A DNA stretch of 64,000 nt. Origin: Flexicrinis sp001567485. GTDB lineage: Bacteria; Chloroflexota; Anaerolineae; Aggregatilineales; Phototrophicaceae. The first letter of the stretch is position 1; each line of letters begins with the position of its first letter. Positions 25,380-33,458 of the stretch are shown here, piece by piece. Where the stretch lies: the NCBI GenBank assembly GCA_030263635.1, contig SZPI01000004.1:1-64000 (forward strand), in the 5' to 3' direction. The notes under the pieces are model-generated. The model had not been told where the DNA came from and did no database searches. It was given only the letters and a program-made list of their open reading frames with translations. The position numbers and the translations under genes were made by a program.

Positions 25380-26693
25380 CTAGACAGCGATCTCTTCCGC
25401 GGCGGGTTCCACGGTTTCGCGGCGCACGGCCGGATCGATGATGATCTTCACGCTGCGGTCGTAGGTGAAGTATGACCACACCCAGTTCATCAGCACGCTG
25501 AGGCGATTACGGAACCCCAGCAGCCAGAGCAAGTGCAGCGTCAGCCATGTCAGCCATGCGAAGTAGCCGGTGAGCTGAACACGGTTGAACGGCCACGCGA
25601 CGGCGCGGCTGCGCCCGATGGTCGCCATCATGCCCTTGTCGAAGTAGGAGAATGGCTTCGGTTCGCGTCCGTCGATCCGCGCGATGATATTGGCGGCAGC
25701 GGTCTTGGCCTGCTGGATGGCGACCGGGATCACCTGCGGGTGGGGGCGGCCAGTAGCGGGGTCAATGAGATACGCCAGATCGCCGATAACGTACACGCCG
25801 TCAAGTCCGACAGCCGTCAAATCCGCGTTGACTGGAACCCGTCCGCCGCGCTCAAGTGGAACACCGAGGCTGCGCGCAAGCGGTGATCCCTCGACGCCAG
25901 CCGCCCACACCAGCGTGTGAGTCTCGATGGCGTCGCCGTCGGACAAGATCACGTGACCGAGGTGCGCCTGCGTGACCTTGACGCCGAGCCGCACTTCGAC
26001 GCCCAACGACTCGAGCTGTCGCACGGCCGCCGCGCGCAGGCGCTCAGGATACGGAGCCAGCAGTGTATTAGACGCCTCGATCAGGATAATCCGCGGTTCG
26101 AGATCGGCGATTTGCGGGTACTCGTGTTTGAACACGAAGCTGTACAGCTCGAACAGTGAGCCGGCCATTTCGATACCCGTCGCGCCGCCTCCGACGACCA
26201 CCATGGTCGTCATCGCGCGGCGAACCCGCGGATCGTCCGCCCATGCCGCCGCTTCAAACTGGCGCAGCACATGGTTACGAAGCTCAAGGCTGCCTTCCAG
26301 TGACTTGATGTCGAAGCTGAACCGCTCGATCGCAGTATCGCCGAAGTAGCTGGTCACGGCGCCGGCGGCCAGCACGAGAATGTCATACGGCTCGACCGTG
26401 GCGCCGTCCTGTGTGGACACAGTGAGCGTCTTGGCGTCCGTGTCGATTCCGGTGACGGTTCCAAGCAGGAATCGCAGGTTCGACTGGCCGCGCAGGATGC
26501 CCCGAACCGGATACGCGATGTCGCTAGGGTCGAGGCCGCAGGTTGCGACCTGATACAGCAGCGGGGTGAAGGTGTGGAAATTGTTACGGTCAACGAGCAG
26601 GATGTCGACAGCGGCTTTGCGGAGTGCTTTCGCGACATTCAAACCGGCGAAGCCCGCACCGACGATGGCAATTCGCATACGCTGCGATTTCAT
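25380..26693 (-). CDS. ndh: type II NADH:quinone oxidoreductase (NDH-2)
   Basis: A 437-residue monotopic flavoprotein that transfers electrons from NADH to quinone without proton pumping. FAD motif GAGFAG is at 12-17; LLYQVATCGLDPSDIAYPVR is typical of NDH-2; the NAD motif is VVVGGGATGIEMAG; the second FAD contact is VYVIGDLAYL. The C-terminus (YFAWLTWLTLHLLWLLGFRN) gives the amphipathic membrane anchor. GGGAGGAG sits just upstream of the ATG at 26693. Its promoter overlaps a near-perfect Rex/CRP-type inverted repeat, so it is probably under redox control. Confidence 0.9.
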   Translation of the reverse strand: MKSQRMRIAIVGAGFAGLNVAKALRKAAVDILLVDRNNFHTFTPLLYQVATCGLDPSDIAYPVRGILRGQSNLRFLLGTVTGIDTDAKTLTVSTQDGATVEPYDILVLAAGAVTSYFGDTAIERFSFDIKSLEGSLELRNHVLRQFEAAAWADDPRVRRAMTTMVVVGGGATGIEMAGSLFELYSFVFKHEYPQIADLEPRIILIEASNTLLAPYPERLRAAAVRQLESLGVEVRLGVKVTQAHLGHVILSDGDAIETHTLVWAAGVEGSPLARSLGVPLERGGRVPVNADLTAVGLDGVYVIGDLAYLIDPATGRPHPQVIPVAIQQAKTAAANIIARIDGREPKPFSYFDKGMMATIGRSRAVAWPFNRVQLTGYFAWLTWLTLHLLWLLGFRNRLSVLMNWVWSYFTYDRSVKIIIDPAVRRETVEPAAEEIAV

Positions 26694-26722
26694 CGGACTC
26701 CTCCCATTCTCTCGATCACTCT

Positions 26723-26751
26723 ATCCTATCAGATTGTGAAAGTCATCACAA
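26723..26751 (-). promoter_or_regulatory. promoter of the NDH-2 gene
   Basis: On the minus strand: TTGTGA (26746-26751), 17-base spacer, TAGGAT (26723-26728). The -35 is part of the right arm of the operator described next. Confidence 0.5.
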
Positions 26752-26752
26752 T
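26733..26752. promoter_or_regulatory. inverted-repeat operator, Rex- or CRP/FNR-like
   Basis: ATTGTGA-N6-TCACAAT, a perfect 7-bp inverted repeat. The inner 18 bases differ from the Rex consensus (TTGTGAA-N4-TTCACAA) at a single position and also satisfy the CRP half-site rule TGTGA-N6-TCACA. It covers the -35 of the NDH-2 promoter, the position of a repressor site, and lies 44 bases upstream of the purH -10. Confidence 0.7.
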
Positions 26753-26774
26753 AGCCACGGATGTACGACGGAGG

Positions 26775-26802
26775 TTCCCATCAGTTATTGGGGCGCTATA
26801 AT
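26775..26802 (+). promoter_or_regulatory. promoter of purH
   Basis: TTCCCA (26775-26780), 16-base spacer, perfect TATAAT (26797-26802). The purH ATG follows 41 bases later. Confidence 0.5.
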
Positions 26803-26843
26803 CGTCGCTTGGATGTCGCTCTCGAACAGAATGAGAAGGTGAA

Positions 26844-28385
26844 ATGCCCCGCGCGCTTCTAAGTGTGTACGATAAGACCGACCTCGTGCCATTCGCCGCC
26901 GGGCTGCACGAGATGGGCTGGGATCTGGTCGCCAGCGGCGGCACCGAAAAAGAACTGACTGCGGCCGGCCTGCCTGTGACGCCGGTCGAGCAGTTGACAG
27001 GGGAACCCGAAATGCTCGGCGGACGGGTCAAGACGCTGCACCCCGCGATTCACGCCGGCCTCTTGGCGCGTGACCGTGACAGCGATCGAGCGGAGCTGCA
27101 AGCGCACGGCTACGCGCCGATCAATATGGTCGTCTGTAACCTGTATCCATTCAGCCAGACCGTCGCGCGTTCCGGCGTCACGCTCTCTGACGCGGTCGAG
27201 CAAATCGACATCGGCGGCGTGACGTTGATCCGTGCCGGGGCCAAGAATTTCTTCAGCGTGGTGACGGTGTGCGACCCGTTTGACTATGGGCGGGTGCTTG
27301 CTGCTCTGCGTGCGGCGGGTGAGGTCGATATGCCGATGCGCCGCGAGCTGGCCGTCAAAGCCTTCTCTCATACGCGGGACTACGACACGGCGATCCACGC
27401 CTATCTTGCGCGTGCGGCCGCGCCTATCGTGACCGAGGATCAGCCGCTTCCCGACCAGCTGTCCGTCGCCGTGCATAAGGTGGAAACGCTGCGCTACGGT
27501 GAAAATCCGCACCAGTCCGCGGCATATTACAGCACCTCGGAGGGGGAGGGGCCGTTGGGCGGCATCCTGCTCAGCGGCAAGGCACTGAGCTACACCAACA
27601 TCCTCGATATCGATGCGGCGTGGCGGGCGGCGTCCAGCTTCGACCGGCCTGCGGTCGTGATCGTCAAGCACTTGACACCGTGCGGAATCGCGGTGGGGGA
27701 CACCCTCGCTGAGGCGTTCCCGAAGGCGTTGGCGTCCGATCCGCTGTCGGCGTTCGGGTGCGCTATGGCCGTAAATCGCGAGGTCGACGAGGCGTTCGTG
27801 GACTCGCTCGGATCGCTGCTCATCGACGACTTGGCAGCGCCGTCGTTCTCGCAAGGCGCGCTCACGATGCTGTCGGCTAAGCGTAAGAACTGCCGGCTCA
27901 TGCAAATCCCAATTCCGTACAGCGGTGTTGACCTCGAAATCCGGTCGGTGCATCGCGGGTATCTTGTCCAGCACGCCGATATTGGCGATCCCGACGGCAC
28001 GCAGATGAAAGTGGTGACTCAGCGTTCCCCGACCGAGGACGAGTTGGCCGCGCTGAAGTTCGCATGGAAGGCGATGCAGCACGTCAAGAGCAACGCGATC
28101 GTGATTGCAGGCTTGGATGCGACGTACGGCATCGGCGGTGGCGTGACAAGCCGCGTGGACGCCGCGCGCTTGGCTGTGGCGAAGGCGGGTGAACGGGCGA
28201 AAGGCGCGGTCATGGCGTCAGATGGCCTGATCCCGTTTGCCGATGGGCTGGAGGCCGTCGCCGAGGCTGGGGTTACGGCGGTGGTTCAGCCGGGCGGAAG
28301 CATCCGGGACGCCGAAGTCATCGAGGCGGCGAACCGCTACAACATCGCGATGGTCTTCACTGGCGTGCGCCACTTCCGGCACTAA
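26844..28385 (+). CDS. purH: bifunctional AICAR transformylase / IMP cyclohydrolase
   Basis: A 513-residue enzyme catalysing the last two steps of IMP synthesis. The N-terminal MGS-like cyclohydrolase domain shows LLSVYDKTDLVPFAAGLHEMG and GGRVKTLHPAIHAGLL. The transformylase domain starts near residue 200 with LRYGENPHQSAAYY and contains VVIVKHLTPCGIAV (the catalytic Lys-His region). AAGG lies upstream of the ATG. Monocistronic, closed by a strong hairpin. Confidence 0.96.
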   Translation: MPRALLSVYDKTDLVPFAAGLHEMGWDLVASGGTEKELTAAGLPVTPVEQLTGEPEMLGGRVKTLHPAIHAGLLARDRDSDRAELQAHGYAPINMVVCNLYPFSQTVARSGVTLSDAVEQIDIGGVTLIRAGAKNFFSVVTVCDPFDYGRVLAALRAAGEVDMPMRRELAVKAFSHTRDYDTAIHAYLARAAAPIVTEDQPLPDQLSVAVHKVETLRYGENPHQSAAYYSTSEGEGPLGGILLSGKALSYTNILDIDAAWRAASSFDRPAVVIVKHLTPCGIAVGDTLAEAFPKALASDPLSAFGCAMAVNREVDEAFVDSLGSLLIDDLAAPSFSQGALTMLSAKRKNCRLMQIPIPYSGVDLEIRSVHRGYLVQHADIGDPDGTQMKVVTQRSPTEDELAALKFAWKAMQHVKSNAIVIAGLDATYGIGGGVTSRVDAARLAVAKAGERAKGAVMASDGLIPFADGLEAVAEAGVTAVVQPGGSIRDAEVIEAANRYNIAMVFTGVRHFRH

Positions 28386-28406
28386 GCCATACGGACTGCC
28401 GACAAC

Positions 28407-28440
28407 AAACGGAGCGGATCACACGTGATTCGCTCCGTTT
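28407..28440 (+). terminator. terminator of purH
   Basis: About 16-bp stem (AAACGGAGCG outer arm pairing with CGCTCCGTTT, inner ATCAC with GTGAT, one G-T pair). Confidence 0.8.
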
Positions 28441-28514
28441 GACTAACGGCCCAAAATGATACTAGGCCGAAGTTTGAAATTCGGCGGACTTCGTCCCTCG
28501 TTTCGGTGAGTTCA

Positions 28515-28549
28515 GCAAGCGACGGAACCAGCGGCTTCTCGTCGCTTGC
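28515..28549. terminator. hairpin downstream of valS
   Basis: GCAAGCGAC (28515-28523) pairs with GTCGCTTGC (28541-28549), 17-base loop. It lies just beyond the leftward valS stop. Tail not T-rich, so function is uncertain. Confidence 0.4.
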
Positions 28550-28573
28550 CACTCGCCACACTTGACGTCTCGC

Positions 28574-31189
28574 TTAGGCTTTCGCCTTTAGCTCGGATAG
28601 GCGCTCTGCGTTCTTGGCGAATGACGCTGACATCTCAGCCAGTGAGTCGCGCTCGCGCTGGACGACCTCCGGCCGCGCGCGGCTGACGAAGCCTTCGTTC
28701 GCCAGCATGGACTCGCTCTTGGCGATGCGCGCTGACAGCGCAGCCTGTTCCTTTTCGAGGCGTTCGATCTCCGCCGCGTAGTCGATCAGGCCGGCCATCG
28801 GTAGATACAGCACAGCGTCGCTGACCACAACCGATGCCGAGTCTTCTGGCGCGGCTGACACAAGCGACACCGCCGGCACGTTGCAAAGCCGAGCGAAAAG
28901 GAACGCGTGTGTTTCGATGGTCTCGCGGTGACTGCCCGGATTGATCGCGGCAGTCACCTTCTTGCTCGGCTCCACACCATACTCGGTGCGCACGAGCCGC
29001 ACGCCCCGAATCAACTCGATCAGCACGTTCATGTCCGCTTCGGCCCGGTCATCGACGTGCGAGGCGTCCAGTGTCGGCCACGGCGCGACGATAATCGGCC
29101 CGCTGCGCGCCGGTAGATAACTCCAGATTTCCTCGGTCACATACGGCATGAACGGGTGAAGCAGGCGCACACTGGTCTCAAGGACGTGGAACAGCACCTG
29201 AAGCGTGCGCCCACGGGCATCCGCATCATCACTGTACAGTGCGTTCTTGCTGGCTTCGATGTACCAGTCGGCAAACTCGTCCCACAGGAACCCCCGGATT
29301 TGCCGCCCGGCCTCTCCGTACTGATAGATGTCGAACAGGTGCTGCACGCTGTCGATCACCTTGTTGAGGCGGCTCAGAATCCACCGAGACGGCACATCCA
29401 ATGCGTTCGATTCCGGCAGCGCAGGTGTGAACCCCTCAGGCAGCGCGGACGTGACGAAGTTGGTCATCTGCCACAGCTTGTTGACGAACTTCCACTCGCT
29501 CTCGACACGGTCGACATCGAGGTTGACGTCGTTGCCGGGCGTGCCGCTGGTGATTAACGTCAGGCGCAGTGGGTCGGTGCCGTACTTGTCCATGATGTCC
29601 AGCGGATCGACGACGTTGCCGAGCGTTTTGCTGATTTTGCGGCCGAACTTGTCGCGGACGAGGCCGTGCAAATACACCGTGTGGAACGGCGCCTGATCGG
29701 TGAACCACAGCCCGAACATAATCATGCGCGCCACCCAGAAGAACAGGATATCGTGGCCGGTCTCCATGACATGCGTCGGGTAGAAGCGCTTCAAGTCGTC
29801 GGTTTGTTCAGGCCAGCCCAGCGTACTGAACGGCCACAAGCCGCTGCTGAACCACGTGTCGAGCACATCGTCGTCCGGCGTCCAGCCATCTCCGTCGGGG
29901 GCCGTCCTGCCAACGTGAATCTCGCCGTTCGGCCCGTGCCACGCCGGGATGCGATGTCCCCACCACAACTGACGGCTGATGCACCAGTCCTCGATGTTCT
30001 CCAGCCAGTGGAAGAACACTTTCTCGAACCGTTCGGGGACAAAGCGGATTTTGCCGGCGCGCACCGCGTTGAGCGCCTTGTCGGCCAGCGGCTTCATGCG
30101 CACCCACCACTGCTCGGACAGCAGCGGCTCAATGACCTCGCCGCCGCGTTGACTGCGCGGGACAACCATCGTGTGATCCTTGACCTCGATCGTCAGGCCG
30201 GCGGCTTCCATATCGGCCCACAGCGCCTTGCGCGCCTCGAAGCGATCCATGCCGGCGTACTTGCCGCCGTTCTCGTTGATGGTCGCGTCTTTGTTCATCA
30301 CGTTGATCAGTGCGAGGCCGTGACGCTGCCCGATCTCGTAGTCGTTGAAGTCATGCGCGGGCGTGATCTTGAGCGCGCCGGTGCCGAACTCGCGATCGAC
30401 GTATTCATCGGCGATGACCGGGATCGGACGGTTGAGGATGGGCACGCGCGCAGTCTTGCCGATCAAGTGGCGGTAGCGGTCGTCCTCAGGGTGCACGCAC
30501 ACTGCCGTATCCCCCAAGATCGTCTCGGGGCGGGTAGTGGCAACAGGCAGGACATCGCCGCCGTCAATCGGATACTTGAAGAAATACAGCTTGCCTGCTT
30601 CTTCCTCGCGCTCCACCTCGACATCGGAGACGGCGGTCTGCAGGCCGGGCGACCAGTTGACGAGCCGCGGCCCACGGTAGATCAGCCCTTGTTCGTGCAG
30701 GCTGATGAACACATCGTTGACGGCATTGGATAGCCCCTCGTCCAGCGTGAACCGTTCGCGCGACCAGTCACACGAGGCGGCGAGGCGGCGAAGCTGGCGC
30801 GTGATGGTACCACCGGCCTCGCGCTTCCACTGCCATGTGCGTTCGATGAAGGCGTCACGGCCGATGTCATAGCGGGATGTGCCTTCGGCTTCGAGCAGGC
30901 GCTCGACCACAAGGTGGGTCGCAATGCTGGCATGATCGGTGCCCGGCACCCAGAGCGCCGCCTTGCCGCGCATACGCTCATACCGGATCATCAGGTCTTC
31001 GAGCGACGCGAACAGCGCGTGTCCGATGTGCAGCGCCCCGGTGATGTTCGGCGGCGGCATCGAGATCACGAACGGCTCGGCATCGGGGCCGGCAACCTCC
31101 GGCTTGAACCAGCCTTCGCGCTCCCAACGCTCGTAAATGCGCTGTTCGGCTTCGGCGAAGTCAAAGTTCTTGGGCATTGATTCGGGCAT
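28574..31189 (-). CDS. valS: valyl-tRNA synthetase
   Basis: An 871-residue class I synthetase. The HIGH motif is at 54-57 (GALHIGHAL); the KMSKS equivalent is KISKTLGN near residue 517. The CP1 editing domain lies between them, and a C-terminal coiled-coil tRNA-binding arm is seen (EIERLEKEQAALSARIAKSE). AGGAG lies 8 bases upstream of the ATG at 31189. It is the second gene of an operon controlled by a valine-specific T-box leader located upstream of the methyltransferase; the gap between the two genes is 20 bases. Confidence 0.97.
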   Translation of the reverse strand: MPESMPKNFDFAEAEQRIYERWEREGWFKPEVAGPDAEPFVISMPPPNITGALHIGHALFASLEDLMIRYERMRGKAALWVPGTDHASIATHLVVERLLEAEGTSRYDIGRDAFIERTWQWKREAGGTITRQLRRLAASCDWSRERFTLDEGLSNAVNDVFISLHEQGLIYRGPRLVNWSPGLQTAVSDVEVEREEEAGKLYFFKYPIDGGDVLPVATTRPETILGDTAVCVHPEDDRYRHLIGKTARVPILNRPIPVIADEYVDREFGTGALKITPAHDFNDYEIGQRHGLALINVMNKDATINENGGKYAGMDRFEARKALWADMEAAGLTIEVKDHTMVVPRSQRGGEVIEPLLSEQWWVRMKPLADKALNAVRAGKIRFVPERFEKVFFHWLENIEDWCISRQLWWGHRIPAWHGPNGEIHVGRTAPDGDGWTPDDDVLDTWFSSGLWPFSTLGWPEQTDDLKRFYPTHVMETGHDILFFWVARMIMFGLWFTDQAPFHTVYLHGLVRDKFGRKISKTLGNVVDPLDIMDKYGTDPLRLTLITSGTPGNDVNLDVDRVESEWKFVNKLWQMTNFVTSALPEGFTPALPESNALDVPSRWILSRLNKVIDSVQHLFDIYQYGEAGRQIRGFLWDEFADWYIEASKNALYSDDADARGRTLQVLFHVLETSVRLLHPFMPYVTEEIWSYLPARSGPIIVAPWPTLDASHVDDRAEADMNVLIELIRGVRLVRTEYGVEPSKKVTAAINPGSHRETIETHAFLFARLCNVPAVSLVSAAPEDSASVVVSDAVLYLPMAGLIDYAAEIERLEKEQAALSARIAKSESMLANEGFVSRARPEVVQRERDSLAEMSASFAKNAERLSELKAKA

Positions 31190-31209
31190 GGATGTGCTCC
31201 TGTCTCCCT

Positions 31210-31995
31210 CTAGCGGCTCGCGGATAACGGCTTGCGTGCGACGAGCACCCGTTCGGAACGGTCGGGTTCGTCGGTGATGTCGGTGAAGCCCTGTTCAAGC
31301 AGGACGACCTTAACCTCGTCAGTTGAAAGCGGACGATAGCGTACTTGCCGCCTTACGGTCGTGTAGCCGGGACGTTCACTGCCCTGTACGATGAACAGGT
31401 TCTGCGTGGCAAGAACCGGCGGGCCGTCGTGCCATTCCCAGATATCGAACGTGATAAACTCGCTCCCATCATCGTTTTCATGCACGAAGCCGGGGATGAA
31501 CTGCGGCCGATCCTCCATGAACGGGGCGAAGTCGCGCATGCCGATGACGAGCACGCCGCCGGGCCGCAGCAGTTCGTGGAAGATCATCAGGGTCGCCTCG
31601 ATCTCCACGTCCTCCAGCAGATGGGGCAGGCTGTTGCCCTTGCATACGATGGCGTCGAACGGGCCGCTGACGACCTCCTGCAAGTGCAGGAAATCGCTCC
31701 GTTCGAATTGGATCTTCTCAAGCACGCCGTACTGCCCGGCGATTTCGCTGGCCTTGCGCAGCATACCCGCGCTCGGATCACACGCCACGATATCGAAACC
31801 GAGCTTGGCGAGCGCGACAGACTGCGTGCCCGCGCCACACGAGGCATCAAGAATGCGCTCGACGCCCTTGTTGCGGAAAATCGCGCGCAGCGACAATCCC
31901 TCGCGATCGAGCTGGGTTTCCCAGTCCCGGTAGAACAGGGGATAGTGTTCTGCGATCGAGTCGTAGAACGCGTTTGTGTCGTTTGTCCGCTGCAT
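31210..31995 (-). CDS. SAM-dependent class I methyltransferase
   Basis: 261 residues. SAM-binding motif I is D50-A-S-C-G-A-G56 in a Rossmann methyltransferase fold, with the acidic motif II in DIVACDPSAGML and a downstream GVLVIGMRDFAPF. Overall layout resembles glycine/sarcosine N-methyltransferase-like proteins, but the substrate cannot be assigned. The ATG at 31995 is chosen over a longer frame because GGAG lies 7 bases upstream and the preceding codons lie in the T-box terminator. It is the first gene behind the valine T-box, followed by valS. Confidence 0.85.
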   Translation of the reverse strand: MQRTNDTNAFYDSIAEHYPLFYRDWETQLDREGLSLRAIFRNKGVERILDASCGAGTQSVALAKLGFDIVACDPSAGMLRKASEIAGQYGVLEKIQFERSDFLHLQEVVSGPFDAIVCKGNSLPHLLEDVEIEATLMIFHELLRPGGVLVIGMRDFAPFMEDRPQFIPGFVHENDDGSEFITFDIWEWHDGPPVLATQNLFIVQGSERPGYTTVRRQVRYRPLSTDEVKVVLLEQGFTDITDEPDRSERVLVARKPLSASR

Positions 31996-32278
31996 CGCGC
32001 ACTCCAGAAAACAAAAAGCGCCGTTCACCACACAAGGGCGAAAGGCGCAAGCTCCGCGGTACCACCTTGATTCCGCGTCAATGACGACACGGCACTCGAA
32101 CGCTGTAACGGGCTGGCCCGGCGCAGCTTACCCACGACGCATGTCGCTTCGGCCGCGCAGCTCATGGGTGACATTCGTTCACGCCGGATCGGCGGCCGCT
32201 TCCAGCCAAAGGCGGGCGCTCTCTGTACGGGGCTGTGAACTACTCGTCCCAATCACTGCTGTTGGGGTATTGCGATGT
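31996..32278 (-). ncRNA. T-box riboswitch leader, valine-specific (specifier GUC)
   Basis: Leftward leader RNA with the hallmarks of a class I T-box. On the minus strand these are GACGAGTAG (32240-32248) near the stem I base, AGAGAG (32219-32224), GCTGGAAG (32199-32206), and the T-box motif AGGTGGTACCGCGG (32054-32066). The motif ends in a UGGU bulge able to pair with the ACCA end of a tRNA whose discriminator is A, as in tRNA-Val. Before the stem I closing CCC, the candidate specifier codon is GTC (32170-32172), Val. An intrinsic terminator follows (32012-32048). Uncharged tRNA-Val would favour the antiterminator and switch on the methyltransferase-valS operon. Confidence 0.9.
32012..32048 (-). 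terminator. T-box regulated terminator
   Basis: On the minus strand GCGCC (32044-32048) pairs with GGCGC (32018-32022), extended inward by TTCGCC/GGTGAA with one mismatch, followed by TTTTTGTTTT. Confidence 0.88.
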
Positions 32279-32284
32279 GCGTCC

Positions 32285-32314
32285 ACTGTAGCACGGGGCT
32301 GTCTCAGGCGTCAA
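32285..32314 (-). promoter_or_regulatory. promoter of the T-box / methyltransferase / valS operon
   Basis: On the minus strand TTGACG (32309-32314), 18-base spacer, TACAGT (32285-32290) preceded by TGC, an extended -10. Predicted transcription start near 32278. Confidence 0.7.
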
Positions 32315-32533
32315 TCCCTCGGATTTGGGGGGTGTTTGACCCTCTTGGCGGACGGGGATGTGACGCCCCTCCACGAGCTGAAGCGCCGTGGTCACGGGAC
32401 GGTCACACCGAAGGGGCTTCAGGCTGCTCGCGCCCGATGTTTGCCCAGCGTCGATGACACGCTCACCGTTGTATTTCGGTTGGCGGAGGCTGTATCATCC
32501 GGCGTGATGTGGAATTAAGGCGAAGCGCGAACG
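32315..32533. other. divergent spacer between the T-box operon and yajC
   Basis: 219 bases with no ORF of note and no clear RNA structure. A rightward promoter for yajC is visible at its right end (TTGTAT at 32469-32474, 18-base spacer, TATCAT at 32493-32498). Confidence 0.45.
32469..32498 (+). promoter_or_regulatory. promoter of the yajC-secDF operon
   Basis: TTGTAT (32469-32474), 18-base spacer, TATCAT (32493-32498), 36 bases before the yajC ATG. Confidence 0.45.
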
Positions 32534-32866
32534 ATGCAGGAATGGATTGTACTGGCGGCGGTCATGCTGCTCGGTCTGGCGGGCTACTGGTCGCTGGTGA
32601 TCTTCCCGAAGCAGCGCGAATTCAACAAGCGTCAGCGGTTGGTTCGCACGCTGGCGGAAGGGGATGAGGTCATCACCGCCAGCGGCTTTATCGCGCGCGT
32701 GATTGAGATTCGCGGCGACGAGGGGATCGCCGTCGTCGAGATCGCGCCGGGTGTTCGCGTCCGCGCCGTAGCGGCATCGCTGCTTCAGTCGTTCGATCCT
32801 GAGGAACTTGCCCGCAATGCGCAGATGGGCCGTCAAGACAGCGAGGGCAGTGAGCAGCATGTTTGA
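32534..32866 (+). CDS. yajC: Sec translocase accessory subunit YajC
   Basis: 110 residues with one N-terminal membrane helix (WIVLAAVMLLGLAGYWSLVIFP) and the soluble YajC core (RLVRTLAEGDEVITASGFIARV, then VVEIAPGVRVRAVAASL). YajC associates with SecDF and YidC at the translocon. First gene of a yajC, mini-SecD, secD, secF cluster; the position next to secD is the usual one. The SD is weak. Confidence 0.88.
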   Translation: MQEWIVLAAVMLLGLAGYWSLVIFPKQREFNKRQRLVRTLAEGDEVITASGFIARVIEIRGDEGIAVVEIAPGVRVRAVAASLLQSFDPEELARNAQMGRQDSEGSEQHV

Positions 32867-32899
32867 CGTTGAACGCCGGCTGGTTGGAGATCGCACTGA

Positions 32900-33415
32900 G
32901 TGAGCCGTCAAATCCGGTGGCTCATGCTCTTTGTGCTGGCGTTGACCGCTTGGGCCGGCGTGCGTCCGTCTCCGGTCACGGCTCAAGACGCGCCAAGGAG
33001 TGCGCAGGCGGCGGACGTCGCATTGACGACGATCTCGCTTGAACGGGTCGACTTGTCCGGGCCGACCACGGCCGACAATAACCTCTTACTCGGTGTCAAT
33101 CTCAGCGGCGCCGGCGGTGGGTCGTTGACCGGCGTCACGGACTCGCGCATCGGCGAGCCGACGGGCATCGTCGTACTCGAACAGATGGTGTCCGCGCCCG
33201 CGATCCACGATTGGCTGAGCAAACGGTTCGTCATCGAGGGCAGCTTTAGCGAGGATGATGCGCGGGAACTCGCAGCGCGGCTGATCAACAGCAGCCCTGT
33301 CCCTCATGTCGCATTCCCTGACCCGCGCGCTCCGCAACTGCTCCCGGTAGATTTCAGCTTGATCGTTGACTCAATCGGTGCGATTCTTCTTCTTGTCGTG
33401 ATCCTGCTGTTGTAG
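32900..33415 (+). CDS. SecD P1-head-only protein ('mini-SecD'), exported and C-terminally anchored
   Basis: 171 residues, GTG start with GGAG 10 bases upstream. A signal peptide (MLFVLALTAWAGVRPSPVTAQ, about 9-29) leads to a soluble part. Residues about 62-132 align by eye with the periplasmic head subdomain of the SecD encoded downstream: SAPAIHDWLSKRFVIEGSF here against SAPYIRDRLDRRFIIEGDF in SecD, continued by SEDDARELAARL against TQEEASTLALQL. A single C-terminal helix (153-171) sits where SecD's second membrane helix begins. The five remaining SecD helices and the P1 base are absent. It looks like a dedicated head-only paralogue, not a decayed copy, because frame and signals are intact. 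Confidence 0.7.
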   Translation: MSRQIRWLMLFVLALTAWAGVRPSPVTAQDAPRSAQAADVALTTISLERVDLSGPTTADNNLLLGVNLSGAGGGSLTGVTDSRIGEPTGIVVLEQMVSAPAIHDWLSKRFVIEGSFSEDDARELAARLINSSPVPHVAFPDPRAPQLLPVDFSLIVDSIGAILLLVVILLL

Positions 33416-33458
33416 AACAATCTTCCAAATATCTTTCATCGATTAGCCGGAGGGTGGA

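Noticed and set aside
24295..25479. 394-codon open frame on the minus strand
   Set aside because: Antisense to gpmI and crossing the palindrome and the end of ndh; no motifs.
26859..28082. 407-codon open frame on the minus strand
   Set aside because: Antisense to purH; no recognisable motifs.
29666..30733. 355-codon open frame on the plus strand
   Set aside because: Antisense to valS in a GC-rich gene; no SD and biased composition (Arg/His/Gln-rich).
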